Shown piece after piece: positions 31,291-37,604 of a DNA stretch of 37,604 bases; the first letter of the stretch is position 1; each line of letters starts with the position of its first letter. The stretch comes from Hyphomicrobiales bacterium. GTDB lineage: Bacteria; Pseudomonadota; Alphaproteobacteria; Rhizobiales; Beijerinckiaceae. Made by a program: the position numbers and the translations under genes. Where the stretch lies: contig JAIXZF010000083.1 in assembly GCA_027489835.1 (NCBI GenBank), positions 1 to 37,604 of the forward strand. The letters run 5' to 3'. The notes under the pieces were generated by a model, which ran no database searches, was not told the origin of the DNA, and was given only the letters and a program-made list of their open reading frames with translations.

Positions 31291-32517
31291 TCAAGCCTCC
31301 AGCCTCTTCATGACGATCGTGGCGTTGGTGCCGCCGAAGCCGAAGCTGTTGGAGAGCACGCAGCCCAGGCCGGCATTGTCCTTGCGGGCGCGCATGATCG
31401 GCATGTCGGCGAAGGCGGGGTCGATCTCCTCGATATGGGCGCTCTCGCAGACGAAGTCGTTCTTGAGCATGAGCAGCGAGTAGATCGCCTCCTGCACGCC
31501 GGTGGCGCCCAGCGAGTGACCCGTGAGGGATTTGGTGGACGCGATCATCGGCGACTTGTCGGCGCCGCCAAAGACCTCGCGGATCGCCTCGATCTCCTTG
31601 GCGTCGCCAACCGGCGTCGAGGTGCCGTGCGGGTTGATGTAGTCGACCTTGCCCTTGTAGGTCGCCAGCGCCTGCCGCATGCAGCGCACCGCGCCCTCGC
31701 CCGAGGGGGCGACCATGTCGTAGCCGTCGGAGGTCGCGCCATAGCCGACGATCTCGGCGTAGATCTTCGCGCCGCGCGCCCTGGCGTGCTCGAGCTCCTC
31801 CAGCACCACGACGCCGGCGCCGCCGGCGATGACGAAGCCGTCGCGATTGACGTCATAAGCCCGGCTGGCGGTCGAGGGCCGGTCGTTGAACTTCGAGGAC
31901 ATGGCGCCCATCGCGTCGAAGAGCACGGACAGCGTCCAGTCCAGCTCCTCGCAGCCGCCGGCGAACATCACGTCCTGCTTGCCCCACTGGATCATCTCGT
32001 AGGCATTGCCGATGCAATGGTTCGAGGTCGCGCAGGCGGAGCTGATCGAATAGTTGACGCCCTTGATCTTGAACCATGTGGCGAGCGTGGCGGAGGCGGT
32101 GGAGCTCATCGCCTTGGGAACGGCGAAGGGGCCGACGCGCTTGGAATTGCCGCTCTCCTTGGCCTTTTCGTAGGCCTCGATCAGCGCGATGGTGGACGGG
32201 CCGCCAGAGCCCATGACGATGCCGGTGCGCTCATGGGAGATTTCCTTCTCCTCCAACCCGGCATCGCGGATGGCCTGCTCCATGGCGACCTGATTCCAGG
32301 CCGAGCCGCCGCCATGGAAGCGCATGGCGCGGCGGTCGAGCACGGTGGCGGGATCGAGCGTCGGGCGGCCGGCGACCTGGCTGCGGAAGCCGTGGGTCAC
32401 GAAATCGGGCTCGATCGCGATGCCGGACTTGGCCTCGCGCAGGGAGGCGACGACCTCCTGCGTGTTGTTGCCGATGGACGAGACGATGCCCATTCCCGTG
32501 ACGACGACCCGCTTCAT
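31291..32517 (-). CDS. fabB: Beta-ketoacyl-ACP synthase I
   Basis: A 408-aa condensing enzyme that elongates unsaturated fatty acyl-ACP. The active-site Cys is C162 (NYSISSACATSNHCIG). The two catalytic His are in INPHGTSTPVGDAKE (about 299) and STKSLTGHSLGATG (about 334), followed by the Gly-rich NSFGFGGTNATIV. A Cys-His-His triad marks FabB/FabF, and the pairing with fabA points to FabB. The start ATG at 32517 has GGAGG 12 nt upstream. fabA lies 138 bp upstream on the same strand. Confidence 0.94.
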   Translation of the reverse strand: MKRVVVTGMGIVSSIGNNTQEVVASLREAKSGIAIEPDFVTHGFRSQVAGRPTLDPATVLDRRAMRFHGGGSAWNQVAMEQAIRDAGLEEKEISHERTGIVMGSGGPSTIALIEAYEKAKESGNSKRVGPFAVPKAMSSTASATLATWFKIKGVNYSISSACATSNHCIGNAYEMIQWGKQDVMFAGGCEELDWTLSVLFDAMGAMSSKFNDRPSTASRAYDVNRDGFVIAGGAGVVVLEELEHARARGAKIYAEIVGYGATSDGYDMVAPSGEGAVRCMRQALATYKGKVDYINPHGTSTPVGDAKEIEAIREVFGGADKSPMIASTKSLTGHSLGATGVQEAIYSLLMLKNDFVCESAHIEEIDPAFADMPIMRARKDNAGLGCVLSNSFGFGGTNATIVMKRLEA

Positions 32518-32655
32518 GATGGAGTGCCTCCAGTCCATTCGCGCCGGGCGGCAAGCCGCATCGGCCGGCGCGTGATGACGCGCCTTGCCCTTAACTGCAA
32601 GCGCGAAGGGCGCTATTCAAGGCGCAGACACGAGAAACTTGCCTTTGGCGCAGGC

Positions 32656-33168
32656 TCAGGCCGGTTCGGGCTTGAACAGGCCGACGCGCATGTCAGTGGT
32701 CGTGTAGATGCGCTTGCCGTCGGCCTCGAGCCAGCCATCGGCGATGCCGAGCACCAGCTTGGACTTGAAGACGCGCTTGAACTCGACGCCGTAGACGACC
32801 TTCCTGTTGGTCGGCAGGACCTGGTCGGCGAACTTCACCTCGCCGACGCCGAGCGCCCGGCCCCGGCCGGGAAGACCGAGCCAGCCCAGGAAGAAGCCGG
32901 TGAGCTGCCAGAGCGCGTCGACGCCGAGGCAGCCTGGCATGACCGGGTCGCCCTTGAAGTGACAGGGGAAGAACCAGAGGTCTGGCCTGATGTCGAGCTC
33001 GGCCGTGACCATGCCCTTGCCGTGCGTGCCGCCGGCCTCGTCGATGTTCGTGATGCGGTCGAACATCAGCATCGGGGGCAGCGGGAGCTGGGCGTTGCCC
33101 ATGCCGAACAGTTCCCCTCGCCCGCAGGCCAGGATTTCCTCGTAGGTGAAGCTCGACTGGCGTTCCAT
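32656..33168 (-). CDS. fabA: 3-hydroxydecanoyl-ACP dehydratase/isomerase
   Basis: A 170-aa enzyme that dehydrates 3-hydroxydecanoyl-ACP and isomerises the product, opening the anaerobic unsaturated fatty acid pathway. The catalytic pair is H70 (WFFPCHFKGDPVMPGC) and D84 (LGVDALWQL), numbered as in E. coli. Three ATG codons stand in tandem (33174, 33171, 33168); the third is chosen because GGGA then lies 8 nt upstream. It is divergent from irr with 198 bp between start codons. Confidence 0.95.
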   Translation of the reverse strand: MERQSSFTYEEILACGRGELFGMGNAQLPLPPMLMFDRITNIDEAGGTHGKGMVTAELDIRPDLWFFPCHFKGDPVMPGCLGVDALWQLTGFFLGWLGLPGRGRALGVGEVKFADQVLPTNRKVVYGVEFKRVFKSKLVLGIADGWLEADGKRIYTTTDMRVGLFKPEPA

Positions 33169-33292
33169 CATCATCCCGAATGCGCGGCCGCAAGCCGGCT
33201 TCCGATGCCGGCTGTCTGACGTTGGCGACGGCGTAGCACCCGCGGATGGCGACGTGAAGGCCGCCGCGTCAACTCACCGTATTTATCCTTGG

Positions 33293-33321
33293 TTGAAGTG
33301 AGTCCGAGCCCCACCTATGCT
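33293..33321 (+). promoter_or_regulatory. Sigma-70 promoter candidate for irr
   Basis: TTGAAG (33293-33298), exactly 17 bases, TATGCT (33316-33321). Transcription would start near 33328, 39 nt before the irr ATG. ACTCAC (33272-33277) and GTGAGT (33298-33303) form a loose inverted pair across the -35 box. Confidence 0.55.
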
Positions 33322-33366
33322 AGGACCGCATCTCAAGGCCGAACCGTTTCGGCGCCAAGGGCCGCC

Positions 33367-33846
33367 ATGACCAGCTCCCGCACCATGACGCAGACCGATC
33401 ACGAAGCCATGGCCGGACGGCGATCCCTCGCCGGTTGCCCGGTCCATTCGCTCCGCGAGAAGCTGCGCGGCGTCGGCCTGCGCCCAACGCGGCAGCGCAC
33501 CTCGCTCGGCTGGCTGCTGTTCGCCAAGGGCGACCGGCACGTCAGCGCCGAAATGCTGTACGAGGAGGCCATGCGCGCGCGCGTTCCGGTTTCGCTCGCC
33601 ACCGTTTACAACACGCTGCATCAGTTCACCCAGGCCGGCCTGCTGCGCGAGCTCGCGGTGGATGGCGCCAAGACCTATTTCGACACCAACCCGTCCGACC
33701 ATCACCACTTCTTCATAGAGGGCGAGGACCGGATGATCGACGTGCCATCGGATGCGATCCGCGTGGCGCAGCTTCCGGCCCTGCCGGACGGCATGGAGAT
33801 CAGCCGGGTCGAGGTGATCGTCAGGCTCAAGCCGAAGGCTGGCTGA
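33367..33846 (+). CDS. irr: Iron response regulator Irr (Fur family) with heme-regulatory motif
   Basis: A 159-aa Fur-family repressor/activator that senses heme made at the ferrochelatase step and controls iron and heme genes in Rhizobiales. The heme-regulatory motif GCPVHSL has the Cys-Pro at residues 24-25. The winged helix begins LRGVGLRPTRQRTSLGWLLF, with the recognition helix in PVSLATVYNTLHQF. The His cluster DHHHFF (H112-H114) is the second heme/metal site; the dimerisation part ends EISRVEVIVRLKPK. The start ATG at 33367 gives a length close to Bradyrhizobium Irr (163 aa). It is divergent from fabA, a gene order known in Rhizobiales. Confidence 0.92.
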   Translation: MTSSRTMTQTDHEAMAGRRSLAGCPVHSLREKLRGVGLRPTRQRTSLGWLLFAKGDRHVSAEMLYEEAMRARVPVSLATVYNTLHQFTQAGLLRELAVDGAKTYFDTNPSDHHHFFIEGEDRMIDVPSDAIRVAQLPALPDGMEISRVEVIVRLKPKAG

Positions 33847-33866
33847 CACCGCCGCGGCGGTTCGCC

Positions 33867-34409
33867 TCAATCCACCCTTTCATTGGGATAGACGCCCCAG
33901 AGCCGGTCCTGCCGGATGAAGCCGTCGCGGTCGCCGATCGTGACGCGGCACCAGCTGCCTGCGCAGGACCGCACATTGGCCAGCACGTTGGGCGAGAGCC
34001 TGGCCACCGTCGGCGCGCGCTCGTCGGCCCGCTCCAGCATCGGGATGGTCTCGTCCTTGTTCTTGGACCAGGGCACCACGAGCGCGGTGCGCCGGCCCGA
34101 GAGCAGGCTGTGCAGAACCCAGCCCTCGGCGCCCTCGGCGTCGCGAATGCGGCGCCAGGTCTCGAACTCCGCGGTGATCTCGACCGGCAGGCCGGCGCGC
34201 TGGAACACCCAGGTGGTGCGGTGTTCCTTGGAGGGGCCCTCGCGCAGATTCACGCGATCGTTCTTCAGGCTGACATAGCGCGGCACGGGCAGGCCGGTGA
34301 CGGAGCCGGCCGCCTCGCCCGCCGCGAATGCCGGCGCCGGGGCCAGGCCCGAAGCGGCCGCCAGCATCGCCGCCGCCGCGGCCAGCCTCACCAGAACGGT
34401 CGAACCCAT
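33867..34409 (-). CDS. Secreted bacterial SH3-domain protein
   Basis: A 180-aa exported protein. The signal peptide is about residues 1-30 (VLVRLAAAAAMLAAASGLAP, cut after AFA). Two SH3-like repeats follow: about 41-105, with NDRVNLREGPSKEHRTTWVF and GAEGWVLHSLLSGRRTALV, and about 115-175, with SPNVLANVRSCAGSWCRVTI and GDRDGFIRQDRLWGVYP. This is the SH3_4/COG3807 type, thought to bind cell-wall material. The pair CAGSWC may form a disulfide. The start ATG at 34409 has GGAG 9 nt upstream. It is convergent with irr (20-bp gap). Confidence 0.85.
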   Translation of the reverse strand: MGSTVLVRLAAAAAMLAAASGLAPAPAFAAGEAAGSVTGLPVPRYVSLKNDRVNLREGPSKEHRTTWVFQRAGLPVEITAEFETWRRIRDAEGAEGWVLHSLLSGRRTALVVPWSKNKDETIPMLERADERAPTVARLSPNVLANVRSCAGSWCRVTIGDRDGFIRQDRLWGVYPNERVD

Positions 34410-34542
34410 GTCGCGATGCTCCATCCGCATTTCCAGGGCCCCGAACGCGCCGGCAGCGCCGCGTTCGCGCCCCGATCGGCGCCTTGCCCTACGGCCGGAT
34501 TGTGTTCCGCCCAAGCCCTGCTAGACAACGCTGCCCGGATGC

Positions 34543-34594
34543 GCGAAACGCCGCCTCCGACAGGCCGCACTTTCGGCGAAACGCCGTTAACGGC
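34543..34594. promoter_or_regulatory. Direct repeat and palindrome upstream of the D-2-hydroxyacid dehydrogenase gene
   Basis: GCGAAACGCCG occurs twice (34543-34553 and 34576-34586), 33 bp apart start to start, about three helical turns. The second copy runs into a perfect 12-bp palindrome GCCGTTAACGGC (34583-34594). They lie in the 259-bp divergent gap, directly upstream of a possible promoter at 34598-34627. This is a regulator-site layout, with no known regulator assigned. Confidence 0.35.
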
Positions 34595-34597
34595 AGG

Positions 34598-34627
34598 TTG
34601 AGGCGAAGGCGTGGCGGACCATATTTG
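34598..34627 (+). promoter_or_regulatory. Candidate promoter of the D-2-hydroxyacid dehydrogenase gene
   Basis: TTGAGG (34598-34603), 18 bases, TATTTG (34622-34627), ending 41 bases before the ATG. Spacing and position fit; both boxes are partial matches. Confidence 0.35.
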
Positions 34628-34668
34628 ACATGTCCGGCCCATGCGGGCGGCCATGGACGGAGCCAGTG

Positions 34669-35667
34669 ATGCCCCACAGGAAGAAACCCCTCGTGGTCGT
34701 GACCCGCAAGCTGCCCGAGGCGGTCGAGACCCGCATGCGCGAGCTGTTCGACGCGCGCCTCAACCACGAGGACAAGCCTATGGCGCGCGAGGGGCTGATC
34801 GGCGCGCTGCGGACCGCCGAAGTTTTGGTGCCGACCATCAGCGACGACATCACGGCCGAGCTCATCGCCGAGGCCGGGGACCAGCTGAAGCTGATCGCCA
34901 ATTTCGGCAACGGCTTCGACAATATCGACGTGGCGGCAGCCGCGCAGCGCGGCATCGTCGTCACCAACACCCCCGGCGTGCTGACCGACGACACCGCCGA
35001 CATGACCATGGCCCTCATCATGGCGGTGGCGCGGCGCATCCCGGAAGGGGCGCGCATCGTGCCGGACGACAAATGGGAGGGCTGGTCGCCCACCTGGATG
35101 CTGGGCACGCGCATCACCGGCAAGCGGCTCGGCATCATCGGCATGGGCCGCATCGGCCAGGCCGTGGCGCGGCGGGCCAAGGCCTTCGGACTGTCGATCC
35201 ATTACCACAACCGCCGCCGCGTCGATGCGCGCATCGAGGAGGAGCTGGAAGCGACCTACTGGGATTCGCTCGACCAGATGCTGGCGCGCATGGACATCGT
35301 GACCGTGCACTGCCCGCACACGCCAGGCACCTACCACCTGCTCTCCGCCCGGCGCCTCAAGATGATGAAGCCCGACGCCATCCTCGTGAACACCGCGCGC
35401 GGCGAGATCGTCGACGAGGTGGCGCTGACCAAGATGCTCGACGCGGGGGAACTCGCCGGCGCGGGCCTCGACGTGTTCGAGCACGAGCCCGCGGTCAATC
35501 CGCGTCTGCTGAAGCTGGCGCGCAATCACCGCGTCGTGCTGCTGCCACATATGGGCTCGGCCACGCATGAGGGCCGCATCGACATGGGCGAGAAGGTCAT
35601 CGTCAACATTCGCGCCTTCATGGACGGCCACCGCCCGCCCAACCGCGTGTTGCCCAGCATGGTCTGA
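34669..35667 (+). CDS. D-2-hydroxyacid dehydrogenase (glyoxylate/hydroxypyruvate reductase type)
   Basis: A 332-aa NAD(P)H-dependent enzyme of the D-isomer 2-hydroxyacid dehydrogenase family, most like GyaR/GhrB glyoxylate reductases. The substrate-binding loop is NFGNGFDNIDVAAAAQRGI. The nucleotide fold is KRLGIIGMGRIGQAVARRAK, with HNRRR after beta-B, where the arginines favour NADPH. The catalytic Arg is in VNTARGEIVDE, Glu in DVFEHEP, and His in VVLLPHMGSAT. GGAG lies 7 nt before the ATG at 34669. It probably reduces glyoxylate or hydroxypyruvate; the exact substrate is not proven. It is divergent from the SH3 gene and convergent with the amine oxidase gene (9 bp). Confidence 0.92.
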   Translation: MPHRKKPLVVVTRKLPEAVETRMRELFDARLNHEDKPMAREGLIGALRTAEVLVPTISDDITAELIAEAGDQLKLIANFGNGFDNIDVAAAAQRGIVVTNTPGVLTDDTADMTMALIMAVARRIPEGARIVPDDKWEGWSPTWMLGTRITGKRLGIIGMGRIGQAVARRAKAFGLSIHYHNRRRVDARIEEELEATYWDSLDQMLARMDIVTVHCPHTPGTYHLLSARRLKMMKPDAILVNTARGEIVDEVALTKMLDAGELAGAGLDVFEHEPAVNPRLLKLARNHRVVLLPHMGSATHEGRIDMGEKVIVNIRAFMDGHRPPNRVLPSMV

Positions 35668-35676
35668 GGCGCCGGC

Positions 35677-36909
35677 TCAACCCGCCCCGAACAGCCGCGC
35701 CACCGCCAGCGTGCCCTGCGCCCAGGCGCCGCCCACGGTGCCCCACTGGTCGTGGTCGGTCATCTCGCCCGCGAAGGCGAGGCGGCCAGCCACCGGCTCG
35801 GCCAGCGCATCGCGGATGTGGGCAAGGCCGGGCGGCACGCTGGACCATGACGAGAGCGAGGCGGGGTCGGAACGCCAGTCGGTCACATGGAGCACCTTCA
35901 GCCGGGCAAGCGACCGCGCCGCGAACTGGCGGCCCAGCATGTCGCGCACCAGCAGCCGCGCCCGCAGCGCGCGAGGCTCGCCCAGCCCGCCGGACACGGG
36001 CTGATCCAGCTCGAGGTAATGCAGAGCCGAGCCATCGAGCCGCGTCAGCATCCCGACGCCAGGCAGGCGCAGGCCGGTCAGCGTCGCGATCCTGTCCGCG
36101 CCTTCGAAGGGAGCGTCGGGCCAGCCCAGCACCGCATGCTCGTAGACCGCCGGCCGGAAGCCGGCGATGGCGACCCCGGTGCCCTCCGGCAGCGCCGGGG
36201 TGAAGCGCAGCGCGCCCTGCTGAAGCACGACGGGCGGAACGGTGACGATGGCCTTCGCCGCCTCGACCGCGCCATGGGGCGTGACGGCCCGGACGCCCGG
36301 CCCCGACCAGTCGATGGACGAGACCGCCGCACCGAGCGTGACGGGAGCGCCGCGGCCGAGCCGGGCGATCAATGCCCCGAAGCCGCCGGGCGCGAACAGG
36401 TTGTCCGCGTATTCGGAACTGGCGAAATCGCGGGCGCTGACGTCGGCGAGCGGCGCGCCGCAGACCAGCCCGGTGATGGCCATGACCGGACGGCGCCAGG
36501 GACCGAGAAACGGCATGGCGCGGGATGCCGGCAGGTCCGCCCCATCGGGCGCGCCGGCCAGTGCGGCGCCGGCCCTGCCGATCGCCGCGTCAGCCCGTCC
36601 GAACGCCGCCTCGTAGGCCCCTGCTCCGCGCAGCGCCGGGCGGCCATCGACGAACAGATGCCGGGCCTGCGGCGCCGTCCTCAGCCGCCATCCAGCCCGC
36701 CGCGCCAGCGCGACGACCGGGTTGATCGGCCCCGCATGCAGCCAGTGGGCGCCGAGATCGACCGGATGGCCCGCGAACGTTGTCGTCACGACGCGGCCGC
36801 CGATGCGGGGCCGCGCCTCGAGCACATGCACGGAGAGCCCGCGCGCCATCGCAGCACGGGCTGCGGCGAGGCCGGCCGGACCGGCGCCGATGACAAGGAG
36901 GTCGAGCAT
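35677..36909 (-). CDS. FAD-dependent amine oxidase-family protein
   Basis: A 410-aa flavin monoamine-oxidase-like protein. The FAD GxGxxG loop is LVIGAGPAGLAAARAAMARG (about 5-24), followed by the ribose-binding Glu in VLEARPRIGGRV and the GAHWLH motif. The C-terminal FAD-binding part is RLAFAGEMTDHDQWGTVGGAWAQG, read in pieces as LAFAGEMTDHD and GTVGGAWAQG. No signal peptide or membrane segment is clear. Substrate unknown; polyamines, primary amines or a carotenoid/lipid step are all possible. It starts 17 bp after the NDUFA9-like gene, so the two are probably co-transcribed. Confidence 0.82.
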   Translation of the reverse strand: MLDLLVIGAGPAGLAAARAAMARGLSVHVLEARPRIGGRVVTTTFAGHPVDLGAHWLHAGPINPVVALARRAGWRLRTAPQARHLFVDGRPALRGAGAYEAAFGRADAAIGRAGAALAGAPDGADLPASRAMPFLGPWRRPVMAITGLVCGAPLADVSARDFASSEYADNLFAPGGFGALIARLGRGAPVTLGAAVSSIDWSGPGVRAVTPHGAVEAAKAIVTVPPVVLQQGALRFTPALPEGTGVAIAGFRPAVYEHAVLGWPDAPFEGADRIATLTGLRLPGVGMLTRLDGSALHYLELDQPVSGGLGEPRALRARLLVRDMLGRQFAARSLARLKVLHVTDWRSDPASLSSWSSVPPGLAHIRDALAEPVAGRLAFAGEMTDHDQWGTVGGAWAQGTLAVARLFGAG

Positions 36910-36926
36910 GGCCGCGGGCGGCCGCC

Positions 36927-37604
36927 TCAGCCCGGCCGGGCGCTTTCGAACTGACCGGACTTGCGGTAGCGCCAGAGATAGCCCGGCACGATGGCCTCGA
37001 TCGAGGTGGGTGTGATGCCCATGCCCTCCAGCGTCCGGCCCTCGGCCTTCGCGACCTCCGAGACGACATTGTTAGACTTCAGCAGCGTCACCTGATCGCG
37101 CGTCATCTTGATCGCGTCCGGCAGCAGCCCGAAGGTCAGCTTGTCGGCGATCTCGAGCGCGCCAGCCTGGAGGTTGGCGAGCGGCCAGGGCAGCGGAGCC
37201 AGCAGGCGCTTGCGGCCCGTGACCTCGCAGACATAGGCGATCAGTTCGCGGAAGGTCCGCACTTCGGGGCCGCCGAGCTCGTAGATCCGGCCAGCGGCGA
37301 GGTCCCCGTCCACAGCCCGCGCCACGGCCTCCGCGACATCCCCGACGAAGACCGGCTGGAAGCGCGTCTCGCCGCCGCCCACGAGCGGCAGCACCGGCAG
37401 CATGCGGGCCAGCGCCGCGAAGCGGTTGAAGAAGCCATCCTCCGGGCCGAACACGATCGAGGCGCGCATCACGACGGCGGCAGGATGATGCAGCAGCACG
37501 GCCTGCTCGCCGGCGGCCTTGGTGCGGGCGTAGTCGGAGGCGGAGCCTTCGTCGGCCCCGATGGCGGACATGTGGACGAGCGCGCGGACGCCTGCTGCGG
37601 CGGC
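36927..37604 (-). CDS. NDUFA9-like NAD(P)-binding protein (5' end cut off by window)
   Basis: 226 codons are present and the N-terminus with the nucleotide loop lies outside the right edge. It is an atypical SDR. The active-site region reads LVHMSAIGADEGSASDYARTK, split here as LVHMSAIGADEG and SDYARTKAAGE (Tyr-x3-Lys). The following VVMRASIVFGPEDGFFNRFA and FQPVFVGDVAEAVARA are typical of the complex I NDUFA9 family (COG0702). The C-terminus is long (PLPWPLANLQAGALEIADKL, then GITPTSIEAIVPGYLWRYR). In mitochondria NDUFA9 is a complex I accessory subunit; a link of the bacterial protein to complex I or lipid metabolism is inference. Confidence 0.88.
   Translation of the reverse strand, partial: AAAAGVRALVHMSAIGADEGSASDYARTKAAGEQAVLLHHPAAVVMRASIVFGPEDGFFNRFAALARMLPVLPLVGGGETRFQPVFVGDVAEAVARAVDGDLAAGRIYELGGPEVRTFRELIAYVCEVTGRKRLLAPLPWPLANLQAGALEIADKLTFGLLPDAIKMTRDQVTLLKSNNVVSEVAKAEGRTLEGMGITPTSIEAIVPGYLWRYRKSGQFESARPG

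Overview
The window is GC-rich chromosomal DNA of an alphaproteobacterium, most likely Hyphomicrobiales (Rhizobiales). Four things support this: an Irr-type Fur regulator with a heme-regulatory Cys-Pro motif, divergent from fabA-fabB-fabI; the block lptC-lptA-lptB-rpoN-hpf-ptsN; the ubiE-ubiB...coaBC-dut block next to mutM; and an exact GGAAC-N16-CGTT (EcfG general stress) promoter. No species can be named. Both edges cut genes: an RlmD/TrmA-type RNA methyltransferase on the left and an NDUFA9-like protein on the right. I saw no rRNA, tRNA, CRISPR array, transposase or phage gene.

Layout. 1-4.7 kb: RNA methyltransferase (-); a cysteine-synthase-like PLP enzyme (+); a one-domain voltage-gated cation channel with an Asp-Asp-Trp filter (-); and an rrf2-cysK pair (-) with an AT-rich, palindromic gap. 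4.7-11.3 kb: ubiE-ubiB-amn-coaBC-dut (-), with mutM divergent (quinone, adenylate, CoA and dUTP metabolism, DNA repair). 11.34-11.45 kb: a REP-like imperfect palindrome between convergent mutM and the class I fumarase gene. 13.2-19.7 kb: RNase D, LptC/A/B (LPS export), sigma-54, hibernation factor and EIIA-Ntr. 19.9-21.5 kb: pgi. 21.5-22.9 kb: a tightly packed set of small genes (DUF2892 membrane protein, ECF sigma factor, second small CxxC membrane protein, and a doubtful exported ORF) preceded by a six-codon leader ORF.

23.0-29.2 kb: arginine genes argD-argF-hslO, with a good sigma-70 promoter and a leader of about 215 nt, then a DsbA-fold isomerase (-), then argG with a YdeI-family gene. 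29.25-30.1 kb: a stress module in which the EcfG promoter precedes a small secreted protein and a general-stress-protein-26-like flavin-fold protein. 30.1-33.2 kb: fabA-fabB-DUF3303-fabI (-). 33.3-37.6 kb: irr (+), a secreted SH3 protein (-), a D-2-hydroxyacid dehydrogenase (+), an FAD amine oxidase and the cut NDUFA9-like gene (-).

Most of the window is core housekeeping. The parts worth a second look are the channel filter, the ECF/DUF2892 set, the arg leader, the EcfG-controlled pair, the rrf2-cysK operator region and the REP-like element. All functions are inferred from motifs read by eye; no database search was run.
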